This document shows, one piece after another, positions 1-8,192 of a DNA stretch of 64,000 nt. Source of the stretch: Streptomyces pseudovenezuelae (GTDB taxonomy: Bacteria > Actinomycetota > Actinomycetes > Streptomycetales > Streptomycetaceae). The notes under the pieces were generated by a model. That model ran no database searches. It was not told where the DNA came from and saw only the letters and a program-made list of their open reading frames with translations. Within the stretch, counting starts at the first letter, position 1, and the number at the start of each line of letters is the position of its first letter. The stretch covers positions 219,678 through 283,677 of the forward strand of contig NZ_KQ948153.1 of assembly GCF_001513955.1 (NCBI RefSeq), written 5' to 3'. The position numbers and the translations under genes are program-made.

Positions 1-254
1 AGGACGTCGGCGACGTCGCGGCCGTGGTCGAGGGCTTCCGCCAGTTCCGCGATGCCGGTGAGGGTGTGGCCGCGCTCCAGGAGCGTCGCGATCGTGCGCA
101 GGCGGGCCAGGTGGTGGTCGTCGTACCAGGCGATGCGGCCCTCGCGGCGCGGGGGCGGGATGAGCTTGCGTTCGCGGTAGAAGCGCAGGGTGCGCACTGT
201 GATGCCGGCCAGGCGGGCCAGTTCCTCCATGCGGTATTCGCGCTTGTCCGTCAC
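1..254 (-). CDS. MerR-family transcriptional regulator (N-terminal part, cut by window edge)
   Basis: The leftward reading frame begins at GTG 254 (VTDKREYRMEELARLAG) and continues past the left edge. The first ~70 residues form the MerR winged helix-turn-helix: 'MEELARLAGITVRTLRFYRE' type recognition region followed by the 'R..W(Y)DDHHLARL' wing. The effector-binding half is outside the window, so the inducer is unknown. A TAGGCT box lies 6 nt before the GTG, which suggests a leaderless transcript. An imperfect palindrome TACCG-C-CGGTA (271-281) sits just upstream of that box, where a MerR protein would bind its own promoter. It is divergent from the monooxygenase operon starting at 381, a common arrangement for a local regulator; that link is inference. 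Confidence 0.88.
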   Translation of the reverse strand, partial: MTDKREYRMEELARLAGITVRTLRFYRERKLIPPPRREGRIAWYDDHHLARLRTIATLLERGHTLTGIAELAEALDHGRDVADV

Positions 255-260
255 GACCGC

Positions 261-281
261 AGCCTATGTTGTACCGCCGGT
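261..281 (-). promoter_or_regulatory. Leaderless promoter and possible MerR site of the merR-type gene
   Basis: On the minus strand TAGGCT (complement of 261-266) is followed by 6 nt and the GTG at 254. The pseudo-palindrome TACCG-C-CGGTA occupies 271-281, roughly the -35 to -10 spacer. Seen in sequence; the regulatory role is inferred. Confidence 0.5.
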
Positions 282-340
282 AACTTTCCTTCTTCCGCCC
301 CCTACCCATCGGTATGGAGCTGTTCTACTCTCCCATTGCG

Positions 341-354
341 CCAGTGTTCACTGG
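341..354. promoter_or_regulatory. Perfect palindrome CCAGTG-TT-CACTGG upstream of monooxygenase operon
   Basis: A 14-bp dyad lies 27 bp before the ATG at 381, in the likely promoter/5' leader of the oxidation operon. It does not resemble a terminator (no long stem or U tract) and fits an operator. The binding protein is unknown. Confidence 0.4.
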
Positions 355-380
355 CAGAGTCGGGCAGGGAAGGCATCGGC

Positions 381-1877
381 ATGGCCGAACACGAGCATGT
401 GCGGGTGGCGGTGGTCGGGTCCGGGTTCGGTGGGCTGGGGGCCGCCGTACGGCTGCGGCGGGAGGGTGTCACCGACTTCGTCGTGCTGGAGCGGGCCGAC
501 AGTGTGGGCGGTACCTGGCGGGACAACAGCTATCCGGGGTGCGCCTGCGATGTGCCGTCCCATCTGTACTCGTTCTCCTTCGCGCCCAACCCCGACTGGC
601 CGCGCACCTTCTCCGGGCAGGAGCACATCCGTGCCTATCTGGAGCATGTGACGGACGTCTTCCGGCTCCGCCCGCACATCCGCCTCAACTCCGAGGTGAA
701 GCGGATGACCTGGGACAGTGAGAAGCTGCGGTGGGACATCGAGACCGCCAGTGGCAGGCTGTCGGCCGACCTCGTCGTCTCCGCCACCGGGCCGCTGTCC
801 GATCCGAGGATTCCCGAGATCCCGGGGCTGGACTCCTTCCCGGGCAAGGTCTTCCATTCCGCCCGCTGGGACCACGACTACGACCTGCGGGGCAAGCGGG
901 TCGCCATGGTGGGCACGGGCGCTTCGGCCATCCAGATCGTGCCGGCCGTCCAGCCGCTGGCCCGCAGCGTCACGCTGTTCCAGCGCACCCCGCCCTGGGT
1001 GATGCCCCGCATGGACCGGGAGATCAGCGGCGCCGAGCGCTGGCTGCACCGGCAGCTGCCCTTCACCAGCCAGGTCCGGCGCGGACTGCTGTGGGGCATC
1101 AGGGAGTTGCAGGTCCAGGCGTTCACCAAGCGCCCCAACGAGCTCGGCGCCGTCGAGCAGTTGGCCAAGCGGAACATGGCCCGTGCCATCAAGGACCCGG
1201 CGCTGCGCGCCAAGCTCACCCCCGACTACCGCATCGGCTGCAAGCGGATCCTGCTGAGCAGCACCTACTACCCGGCGCTCGCCCAGCCCAACGTGGACGT
1301 GGTCGCGAGCGGGCTCAGCCGCGTCGAGGGGTCGAAGCTCGTCGCCGCCGACGGCACCGAGGCCGAGGTCGACGCGATCGTCTTCGGCACGGGCTTCCAT
1401 GTCACCGACATGCCGATCGCCGACCGGGTCGTCGGCGCGGACGGGCGGACGCTCGCCGAGGCGTGGAAGGGCGGGATGGAGGCGCTGCGGGGCGCCTCCG
1501 CCGCCGGCTTCCCCAACTGGCTGTCCGTCATCGGGCCCAACACCGGGCTCGGCAACTCCTCGATGATCCTCATGATCGAGTCCCAGTTGAACTACCTGGC
1601 CGACTTCGTGCGGCAGCTCGACGTCCTCGGCGGGCGGGCGGCCCTCGACGCGCGTCCCGCCGCGGTTGCGGCCTGGAACCACCGGGTGCAGGAGCGCATG
1701 AAGCGCACGGTGTGGAACACCGGCGGCTGCACCAGCTGGTACCTGGACGCGAACGGCCGCAACAGCACCATCTGGCCCGGTACGACGACCGAGTTCCGGC
1801 GGGCGACCCGGCGGGTGGATCTCGCCGAGTACGAGGTGCTGCGGGTGCCGGCGCACGCGGAGGTGACCACCGTATGA
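381..1877 (+). CDS. Flavin-containing monooxygenase, Baeyer-Villiger type
   Basis: 498 aa starting MAEHEHVRVAVVGSG, with a purine-rich site (GGGAAGG) upstream of ATG 381. The FAD dinucleotide motif is GSGFGG at 13-18. The Baeyer-Villiger fingerprint FxGxxxHxxxW(D) is present at F153, G155, H159, W163, D164. A second Rossmann motif (GTGASAIQIVP) for NADPH follows at about residue 180. The family inserts one oxygen atom into ketones to give esters or lactones using NADPH and O2; the substrate cannot be read from sequence. It is the first gene of a tight operon: its stop overlaps the next start as ATGA. A downstream hydrolase and SDR would suit a ketone/ester degradation or tailoring route (inference). 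Length is typical for the ~500-aa class. Confidence 0.92.
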   Translation: MAEHEHVRVAVVGSGFGGLGAAVRLRREGVTDFVVLERADSVGGTWRDNSYPGCACDVPSHLYSFSFAPNPDWPRTFSGQEHIRAYLEHVTDVFRLRPHIRLNSEVKRMTWDSEKLRWDIETASGRLSADLVVSATGPLSDPRIPEIPGLDSFPGKVFHSARWDHDYDLRGKRVAMVGTGASAIQIVPAVQPLARSVTLFQRTPPWVMPRMDREISGAERWLHRQLPFTSQVRRGLLWGIRELQVQAFTKRPNELGAVEQLAKRNMARAIKDPALRAKLTPDYRIGCKRILLSSTYYPALAQPNVDVVASGLSRVEGSKLVAADGTEAEVDAIVFGTGFHVTDMPIADRVVGADGRTLAEAWKGGMEALRGASAAGFPNWLSVIGPNTGLGNSSMILMIESQLNYLADFVRQLDVLGGRAALDARPAAVAAWNHRVQERMKRTVWNTGGCTSWYLDANGRNSTIWPGTTTEFRRATRRVDLAEYEVLRVPAHAEVTTV

Positions 1878-2791
1878 GCCGTCCGACGCATGTCCTCTCC
1901 GGTCCGTACGCCCCGCCCGCCCCGGCGCGCGAACTCACCGTGGTCTCCGCCGACGGTGCCCGCCTGCACGTGGAGGTGCACGGCCCCGAGGGCGCGCCCC
2001 CCGTCGTCCTCGCCCACGGCTGGACCTGCTCGACCGCCTTCTGGGCCGCGCAGATCCGTGAACTCTCCGTGGACCACCGGGTCGTCGCGTACGACCAGCG
2101 CGGTCACGGACGCAGTCCGGCGAGCCCGGCGTGCAGTGCGGACGGGCTCGCCGACGACCTCGAAGCCGTGCTGGAGGCCACCCTCGCGGCGCACGAGAAG
2201 GCGGTGATCGCCGGTCACTCCATGGGCGGGATGACGGTGATGGCGGCGGCGGGACGCCCGCGGTTCCGGGAGCACGCGGCCGCCGTGCTGCTGTGCAGCA
2301 CCGGTTCGTCGCGGCTGGTCGCCGAGTCGACCGTCGTACCGATCCGGGCCGGGCGGCTGCGCACCTGGCTGACCCGGCACGTCCTCGGGGCGCGGGCGCC
2401 GCTCGGGCCGGTCACACCGCTCGCCCGGAAGATCCTCAAGTACGGGACGATGGGCCCCGGTTCGGCCCCGCACATGGTGGAGGCGTGCGCGCGGATCGTG
2501 CACGCCTGTCCGCGCAAGGTGCGGTACGCCTGGTCGCAGGTCCTCGATCTGCTCGACCTCGATCACGGTGTACGGCAGCTCACCGTGCCGACGGCCGTCG
2601 TCGTCGGTACGGCCGACCGGCTCACCCCGCCCGTGCACGCCCACCAGTTGGCCGCCGCGCTGCCGAACTGCCTCGGGGTGACCGAACTGCCCGGGCTCGG
2701 CCACATGACACCGGTCGAGGCGCCCGAGCTGGTCAGCGCGCGGATCCGGGAACTCGTCACCACGTACGTCCAGGTCAAGGAGGGCGCATGA
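1874..2791 (+). CDS. Alpha/beta-fold hydrolase
   Basis: 305 aa starting MSRPTHVLSG, overlapping the monooxygenase stop by 4 bp and the next gene by 4 bp, so all three are translationally coupled. It shows the classic fold signatures: oxyanion-region HGWTC, the nucleophile elbow G-H-S-M-G with Ser116, an acid candidate in GTADRLTPP and the catalytic His in GLGHMTPVE. The family hydrolyses esters, lactones or related bonds. Beside a Baeyer-Villiger enzyme a lactone or ester product is a plausible substrate, but this is inference. No signal peptide, so cytoplasmic. Confidence 0.9.
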   Translation: MSRPTHVLSGPYAPPAPARELTVVSADGARLHVEVHGPEGAPPVVLAHGWTCSTAFWAAQIRELSVDHRVVAYDQRGHGRSPASPACSADGLADDLEAVLEATLAAHEKAVIAGHSMGGMTVMAAAGRPRFREHAAAVLLCSTGSSRLVAESTVVPIRAGRLRTWLTRHVLGARAPLGPVTPLARKILKYGTMGPGSAPHMVEACARIVHACPRKVRYAWSQVLDLLDLDHGVRQLTVPTAVVVGTADRLTPPVHAHQLAAALPNCLGVTELPGLGHMTPVEAPELVSARIRELVTTYVQVKEGA

Positions 2792-3672
2792 GCAGGGTCG
2801 GACTCGAAGGGCAGGTCGCGGTCGTCACGGGGGCCGCGCGGGGCGTGGGCGAGCTGCTCGCCCGCAAGCTGTCGGCGCGCGGGGCGAAGGTCGCGCTGGT
2901 CGGCCTGGAGCCGGACGCGCTGAAGGAGCTCTCCGGGCGGCTGCACGGCGACAGCGACCACTGGTACGCCGATGTCACCGACCATGCGGCGATGGCCCAG
3001 GTCGCGCAGGAGGTCAAGGCGCGGTTCGGGAAGGTCGACATCGTGGTCGCCAATGCCGGGGTCGCGACCGGCGGGCCCTTCGTGGACTCCGATCCGGAGG
3101 CGTGGCGGCGGGTGATCGAGGTCAATCTCATCGGATCGGCCGTCACCGCGCGGGCGTTCCTGCCGGTGCTGATGGAGAGCCGTGGGTATCTGCTGCAGAT
3201 CGCCTCGCTCGCCGCGATCACGCCGGCGCCGATGATGACCGCGTACTGCGCCTCCAAGTCGGGTGTGGAGGCGTTCGCGCACAGTCTGCGGGCCGAGGTC
3301 GGTCACCGGGGTGTGCGGGTCGGGGTCGGGTATCTGTCGTGGACCGACACGGACATGGTGCGCGGGGCGGACCAGGACGAGGTCATGCGCGAGCTCAGGC
3401 AGCGGCTGCCGTGGCCGGCGAACAAGACGTATCCGCTGGGGCCGGCCGTCGAGCGGATCGTGGCCGGGATCGAGCGGCGCTCCAGCCATGTGTACGGGCA
3501 GGGGTGGCTGCGCGGGATGCAGGGCATGCGCGGGTATCTGCCGGGGCTCATCGGGACCGTCGGACAGCGGGAGATGCGGCGGTTCGGGCAGCGGTTGGAG
3601 GGGATGCGGGTGGGACTCGTCGGTGCAGGTGGGGCGGCGGACGAGGAGGCTCGCGCTACGCACCGTAACTGA
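2788..3672 (+). CDS. Short-chain dehydrogenase/reductase (SDR)
   Basis: 294 aa. The NAD(P)-binding motif TGAARGVG spans 14-21, NAG follows in 'VVANAGVA', and the catalytic Tyr153-x-x-x-Lys157 lies in YCASK, with the catalytic Ser in 'IASLA'. The C-terminal ~60 residues (from the WLRGMQG stretch) extend beyond the usual ~250-aa SDR core. Probably oxidises or reduces an alcohol/ketone in the same pathway as the two upstream genes, with which it overlaps (ATGA). Cofactor preference: Arg18 within the glycine-rich loop slightly favours NADP(H), which is a weak argument. Confidence 0.92.
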   Translation: MSRVGLEGQVAVVTGAARGVGELLARKLSARGAKVALVGLEPDALKELSGRLHGDSDHWYADVTDHAAMAQVAQEVKARFGKVDIVVANAGVATGGPFVDSDPEAWRRVIEVNLIGSAVTARAFLPVLMESRGYLLQIASLAAITPAPMMTAYCASKSGVEAFAHSLRAEVGHRGVRVGVGYLSWTDTDMVRGADQDEVMRELRQRLPWPANKTYPLGPAVERIVAGIERRSSHVYGQGWLRGMQGMRGYLPGLIGTVGQREMRRFGQRLEGMRVGLVGAGGAADEEARATHRN

Positions 3673-3760
3673 TCGAAATGCGTTCTTTGTCCGGGCGTGT
3701 GAATCTGGTCGAGGCCCCGGCCAGGGGCTCTTCCCCTCACCCCCACGGGAGTGAACCCAC

Positions 3761-3955
3761 ATGGGTATGAAGGACCAGTTCCAGGACAAGTCCGAGCAGT
3801 GGCAGCAGCAGGCCAAGCAGAAGGCCCAGGAGGGCCGGGAGCAGGCCCAGCGTGGTCGCCGCGGCGAGCAGGACAGTGAGCGCATGCGGGACGAGGAGTC
3901 CGAGCGGCTCCAGCGCGAGGAGCAGGAGCGGCTGGAGCCCGACTACGACATGTAG
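3761..3955 (+). CDS. Small highly charged hydrophilic protein
   Basis: 64 aa, almost entirely Gln, Glu, Arg, Lys and Asp (starts MGMKDQFQDK). No transmembrane segment, Cys or recognisable domain. Composition and length recall the stress-associated CsbD-like and similar natively disordered small proteins of Streptomyces, but no CsbD signature is visible. Own promoter region of ~90 bp and a strong terminator follow, so it is likely a single-gene transcript. Function unknown. Confidence 0.75.
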   Translation: MGMKDQFQDKSEQWQQQAKQKAQEGREQAQRGRRGEQDSERMRDEESERLQREEQERLEPDYDM

Positions 3956-3970
3956 TCAGTGCTCGAAGTG

Positions 3971-4004
3971 CAGGGTGCCCTCTCGATTTCGGGAGGGCAC
4001 CCTG
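3971..4004. terminator. Bidirectional hairpin terminator between the small charged protein and tricorn genes
   Basis: A perfect 12-bp stem CAGGGTGCCCTC / GAGGGCACCCTG with a 10-nt loop lies between convergent stops at 3955 and 4056. It can serve both directions. No U tract, as usual in Streptomyces. Confidence 0.85.
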
Positions 4005-4037
4005 TGCGTTGTCGGGTGCGGCCCGGTGGGGGGTCTC

Positions 4038-4057
4038 GCGCAGTTCCCCGCGCCCCT
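4038..4057. repeat. Interspersed 20-bp repeat, copy A (overlaps tricorn stop codon)
   Basis: GCGCAGTTCCCCGCGCCCCT, identical to copies at 37426-37445 and, inverted, at 37632-37651. Here it is followed by TAAAAA. On the minus strand the last two bases of the repeat plus the next A give the TAG that ends the tricorn gene. The motif is recognisable as a common intergenic element of Streptomyces genomes (from memory); its function is unknown. Confidence 0.8.
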
Positions 4058-7000
4058 AAAAACCCCCTCTGGGTGGCAGCTTCGGTCGCGATCTGTTCGG
4101 TACGTTCGTGTAATCCGGCGGGGTCGCCGGCGGGTTCGTCTCCAGCAGGTCCAGCGCCAGCCGCACCGCGTCGTCGAGTTGGGCGTGGCGGCCCTCCGCC
4201 CAGTCCAGCGGGGTGCGGAGGATCTCCAGGTCCGGTGCGACGCCCTGGTTCTCGATCGACCAGCCGTACGCGTCGAACCAGGCGGCGTTCATCGGAACCG
4301 TGATCACCGTGCCGTCGCCGAGCTGGTGGCGGCCGGTCATGCCGACCACTCCGCCCCAGGTGCGCTGACCCACCACCGGGCCGAGCCCCAGGAGTTTGAA
4401 GGCCGCCGTGATCATGTCGCCGTCCGAGGAGGTCGCCTCGTCGGCGAGGGCCACGACCGGGCCACGGGGGGCGTTCGAGGCGTACGACACCGGCTGGGCG
4501 TTTCTCGTCAGGTCCCAGCCGAGGATCGTGCGGGTCAGTTTCTCCACGACCAGCTCGCTGATGTGGCCGCCGGCGTTGCCGCGTACGTCGACGATCAGGG
4601 CGGGGCGGGAGACCTCCATGCGCAGGTCCCGGTTGAACTGGGCCCAGCCGGAGCCGCCCATGTCGGGGATGTGCAGATAGCCGCAGCGCCCCCCGCTCAA
4701 CTCCCGTACGACGGCCCGGCGTTTGGCCACCCAGTCCTGGTAGCGCAGCGGTCTCTCGTCGAGGAGGGGGACCACGGCCACCCGGCGGGAGCGGCCCTCG
4801 CCCCCCGCCGGAGTGAACGTCAGCTCCACCGTCGTACCGCCCGCCGCCGCGAGCAGGGGGTAGGGGCCCGCGACCTCGTCGACCGGGCGGCCGTCCACAT
4901 GGGTGAGGACCGCGCCCTCGCGGATGCCCGTGCCGGCCAGCGGGGAGCGGGCCTTGGAGTCCGAGGAGTCACCGGGGAGGATCCGCCGGACCGTCCAACC
5001 GCCCTCCCTGAGGACGAAGTTGGCGCCCAGCAGGCCCTGGCGGCGCTGGTAGTGCGGGGGGCCCTCGTTGCGGCGGGCGGCGGTGACGTAGGCGTGGGAG
5101 GTGCCCAGTTCGCCGAGGACCTCGCGCAGCAGGTCGGCGAACTCGTCGGGGGAGGCGACCCGTTCGAGCAGCGGGCGGTACTGGTCGAGGACGGCGTCCC
5201 AGTCGATGCCGCACATCCCCGGCTCCCAGAAGTACGCCCGGATCAGCCGGCCCGCCTCCTCGTAGGCCTGGCGCCACTCGGCGGCCGGGTCGACCTCGTG
5301 GAGGATGCGGCGCAGGTCGATCCAGACGGTCGAGTCGCTGTCGCCGGACTCGGTGGCCGGGGTGGCGCGCAGGTCGCCCTCGTCCACGAGGACCAGCCGG
5401 GTGCCGTCGCCGCTGACCGCGAACCAGTCGAGGTGCTCGACGAGTTCGGTCTTCTTCGCCTTGCTGATGGCGAAGTGTTCGAGGGTGGGGCGCTCGGAGG
5501 TGTCGTCCGGGTTGACGAAGGTCTCGCCGAGGGCCCCCGAGATGGGCCAGCGCAGCCAGACCAGGCCGCCGCCCGCGACCGGGTGCAGCGCGGAGTACTT
5601 GGAGGCCGGGACGGGGAACGGGGTCACCCGGCTCTCCAGGCCTTCGAGTTCGACGGTCACCGCGCCGCCGTCGCCGCCCTCGCCGCTCGCGTCCTCGATG
5701 GGGTCCAGGCCGCCGGCGGCCGGGCGGCCCTCCGGGTTCAGGGCGAAGGGGGAGGGGGTCGCCGAGGACAGCGGGACCAGGTAGGGCCGGCAGCCGAGCG
5801 GGAAGGACAGGTCGCCGGTGTGGACGTCGTACACCGGGTCGAAGCCCCGCCAGGAGAGGAAGGCCAGGTAGCGGCCGTCCCGTGTGAAGACCGGGTTCTC
5901 GTCCTCGAAGCGGCCGTTCGTCACGTCGACGATCAGACGGTCCTTGATGCGGGCCATCTTGATCTGGCGCAGGGAGCGGCCGATGCCGGGGTGCGACCAC
6001 GTCAGCCAGGTGCCGTCCGGGGAGAAGGCGAGGTCCCGGACCGGGCCGTTGACGGAGCGGATCAGCTCGGTGACTTCCCCGTTGGACTCCTCCGTCGCGT
6101 CCAGGAGCAGCAGGCGTCCGTCGTGCGAGGCGATGGCCAGCCGTTCGCCCTTCGGGTCCGAGACCAGCTCCAGGACCCGGCCCAGCTCGCCGGAGGCCAG
6201 CCGGCGCGGCTCGCGGTCACCGGTCGCCCGGGGCAGATACGCGATCTCGACCGCGTCCTCGCCCTGCGCGTCCGTCACACAGGCGACCTGGCCGACGGAA
6301 CCGAGCATCTCCGGGAGCCGGACCCGTACCCCCGGGGTGTCCGTGATCGTGCGCGCGGGGCCGTCCCGGTGGGTCAGCCAGTACAGGCTGCCGCGGACCA
6401 CGACGGCGCTCGCGCGGCCCGTCTCGTCGACCGAGATGCCGTCCACGTGCTGGGCGGCCGGCACCTGGTACGGACGGCGGCCCGCGCGCGGCCCGCTCAG
6501 CCGGACGTCGAGCCGGCGGGGTTCGGCCGAGAGGTCGTCGACGATCCACAGGTCGCCGCCGCACTGGTACACCACCCGGGTGCCGTCGCTGGAGGCGTGC
6601 CGGGCGTAGAAGGCGTCGTGGTCGGTGTGGCGGCGCAGGTCGGAGCCGTCGTGGGCGCAGGAGTAGAGGTTGCCGACGCCCTCGTGGTCGGAGAGGAAGG
6701 CGATCCGGTCGCCGACGAACATGGGGGAGTGGAGGTGGCCGCCGAGGTCGGGCAGCAGGCGTTCGCCGTGCAGCCAGAGCCGGCCCGTGGCGCCTCCCCG
6801 GTAGCGCTTCCAGGCGGCCGGTTCGTGCGGCGGGGTGCCGGTGAGCAGGAGGGTCCTGCGGTCGGCGACCTGGATGTCGGAGACCGGGCCCCAGGGGAGC
6901 TTGCGGCCGGGGGAGCCGTCGGTGGGGACCTTGTAGGCCCAGGTGAAGTAGGAGAAGGGCTCGCCGTGGGAGGCGACGGCGAGGATGGTGCCCTGGGCGG

Positions 7001-7280
7001 ACCAGCCGCAGACCTGGGTGTCCGCGGAGCCCCAGTAGGTGAGCCGGCGGGCCGGTCCGCCGTCCACGTCGGCCAGGTGGATCTCGGGCACGACACTGCG
7101 CCAGCTCGTGTACGCGATGTGGCGGCCGTCCGGCGAGAAGCGCGGATGGCCGACCTTGGTGCGGTCGACGGTCAGACGCCAGGCGCGGCCCGGACCGTCG
7201 ACAGGGGCCAGCCAGAGGTCGTCCTCGGCGACGAAGCACAACAGGTCGCCGCTCAGATGCGGAAGGCGCAGATAGCTCAC
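4056..7280 (-). CDS. Tricorn-type protease (S41 serine peptidase with beta-propellers and PDZ)
   Basis: 1074 aa, full tricorn length. The N-terminal two thirds are WD/TolB-like propeller repeats ('FSPDGRHIAYTSWR', 'FTRDGRYLAFLSWRG'), first ~1-300 then ~300-660. A core domain carrying His729 (GTSHAYV) follows, then a PDZ domain (~770-860, 'GTGIREGAVLTHVDGRPV'), then the S41 catalytic domain with Ser952-Asp953 (SSDGD) and Glu1010 (SIENQG). These match the His/Ser/Asp/Glu catalytic set of Thermoplasma tricorn, which cleaves proteasome-generated peptides. It has no signal peptide, so it is cytosolic. Start ATG 7280 is 100 bp from TetR operator sites and divergent from that gene. The last codons run into an interspersed repeat that supplies the stop. 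Confidence 0.95.
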   Translation of the reverse strand: MSYLRLPHLSGDLLCFVAEDDLWLAPVDGPGRAWRLTVDRTKVGHPRFSPDGRHIAYTSWRSVVPEIHLADVDGGPARRLTYWGSADTQVCGWSAQGTILAVASHGEPFSYFTWAYKVPTDGSPGRKLPWGPVSDIQVADRRTLLLTGTPPHEPAAWKRYRGGATGRLWLHGERLLPDLGGHLHSPMFVGDRIAFLSDHEGVGNLYSCAHDGSDLRRHTDHDAFYARHASSDGTRVVYQCGGDLWIVDDLSAEPRRLDVRLSGPRAGRRPYQVPAAQHVDGISVDETGRASAVVVRGSLYWLTHRDGPARTITDTPGVRVRLPEMLGSVGQVACVTDAQGEDAVEIAYLPRATGDREPRRLASGELGRVLELVSDPKGERLAIASHDGRLLLLDATEESNGEVTELIRSVNGPVRDLAFSPDGTWLTWSHPGIGRSLRQIKMARIKDRLIVDVTNGRFEDENPVFTRDGRYLAFLSWRGFDPVYDVHTGDLSFPLGCRPYLVPLSSATPSPFALNPEGRPAAGGLDPIEDASGEGGDGGAVTVELEGLESRVTPFPVPASKYSALHPVAGGGLVWLRWPISGALGETFVNPDDTSERPTLEHFAISKAKKTELVEHLDWFAVSGDGTRLVLVDEGDLRATPATESGDSDSTVWIDLRRILHEVDPAAEWRQAYEEAGRLIRAYFWEPGMCGIDWDAVLDQYRPLLERVASPDEFADLLREVLGELGTSHAYVTAARRNEGPPHYQRRQGLLGANFVLREGGWTVRRILPGDSSDSKARSPLAGTGIREGAVLTHVDGRPVDEVAGPYPLLAAAGGTTVELTFTPAGGEGRSRRVAVVPLLDERPLRYQDWVAKRRAVVRELSGGRCGYLHIPDMGGSGWAQFNRDLRMEVSRPALIVDVRGNAGGHISELVVEKLTRTILGWDLTRNAQPVSYASNAPRGPVVALADEATSSDGDMITAAFKLLGLGPVVGQRTWGGVVGMTGRHQLGDGTVITVPMNAAWFDAYGWSIENQGVAPDLEILRTPLDWAEGRHAQLDDAVRLALDLLETNPPATPPDYTNVPNRSRPKLPPRGGF

Positions 7281-7372
7281 CTCCCCATGCTTTTCCGGGG
7301 GATGGACCGGAGCAACTTATGAAAAATCACCCGGACGGAGGCCCCTCGCGATCCGGGGTGACTCATGACACG

Positions 7373-7389
7373 AACGAAACAGTTTCGTT
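7373..7389. promoter_or_regulatory. TetR-type operator, site 1
   Basis: Perfect 17-bp palindrome AACGAAACAGTTTCGTT in the gap between the divergent tricorn and tetR genes. TetR/AcrR regulators usually bind such dyads in their own promoters. Confidence 0.65.
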
Positions 7390-7419
7390 TCGCTGAGGTA
7401 TGCGCTACATTCGTGTCGT

Positions 7420-7435
7420 ACGAAACGGTGTCGTT
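7420..7435. promoter_or_regulatory. TetR-type operator, site 2
   Basis: ACGAAACGGTGTCGTT repeats the ACGAAAC half-site of site 1 with a degenerate second half, about 47 bp downstream and 31 bp before the tetR start. Two sites around the promoter fit autoregulation (inference). Confidence 0.5.
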
Positions 7436-7465
7436 CGAAGTCCCGGAGCGGAAAGGGTGAGTGAC

Positions 7466-8071
7466 ATGACCGAGGTCTCGACCGCGCGTCGCAGCCGCAT
7501 CACCCCCGAGCGGGAGGCCGAGCTGTACGAGGCCGTGCTCGAACTGCTCAGGGAGGTCGGCTACGACGCCCTGACCATGGACGCGGTCGCCGCCCGCACC
7601 CGTTCCAGCAAGGCCACGCTGTACCGCCAGTGGGGCGGCAAGGCCGAGCTGGTCGCCAAGGCGGTGCGGCACACCAAGCCGGGCGGTATCGGTCTCGACG
7701 AGATCGACACCGGGTCGCTCAAGGGCGACCTGCACGCCCTCACCCTGCGCTCGGACGACTGCACCATGGAGCAGAACTCCGCGCTCATGCGGGGTCTGGC
7801 CATGGCGATCCACGGCAACCCGGATCTCCTGACGGCGTTCCGCTCGCACCTCATCGAACCCGAGATGGCGGAGTTCCGCCGACTGGTGCAGCGGGCGATC
7901 GACCGGGGCGAGGTACGTCCCGACAACCCGGCGATCGAGTTCATGATCCACATGATGATCGGCGGGTTCGCGGCCCGCTCGATGATCGACGAGCTGCCGC
8001 CGACCCAGGAGTTCCTCCTTTCGTACATCGACGCCGTGGTCCTCCCCGCCCTCGGCGTTGCGAGCGACTGA
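7466..8071 (+). CDS. TetR/AcrR-family transcriptional regulator
   Basis: 201 aa from ATG 7466 (MTEVSTARRSR), chosen because GAAAGGG lies 8 nt upstream; an in-frame GTG at 7457 is also possible. The N-terminal HTH is canonical: 'LTMDAVAARTRSSKATLYRQWGGKAELV' at about 33-60. The helical C-terminal ligand-binding domain follows. It lies 121 bp upstream of an MMPL exporter in the same direction and behind two operator-like dyads, so it is likely the repressor of the exporter and of itself (inference). Confidence 0.92.
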   Translation: MTEVSTARRSRITPEREAELYEAVLELLREVGYDALTMDAVAARTRSSKATLYRQWGGKAELVAKAVRHTKPGGIGLDEIDTGSLKGDLHALTLRSDDCTMEQNSALMRGLAMAIHGNPDLLTAFRSHLIEPEMAEFRRLVQRAIDRGEVRPDNPAIEFMIHMMIGGFAARSMIDELPPTQEFLLSYIDAVVLPALGVASD

Positions 8072-8192
8072 CCCCCAGTCCTCTCCCCAGCAAGCCCTCC
8101 ACCTGACGTAACCGCTCACGTCGTCGGGCTGATCATCCCTGCCCTGGGGCCGTGTCGCCCTGGCCCCACGACCTGACCGGGAGTACGCCTTC

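Noticed and set aside
3852..7322. Rightward 1156-codon open frame over the tricorn gene
   Set aside because: Shadow of the tricorn coding sequence in another frame; no start context and no domain.
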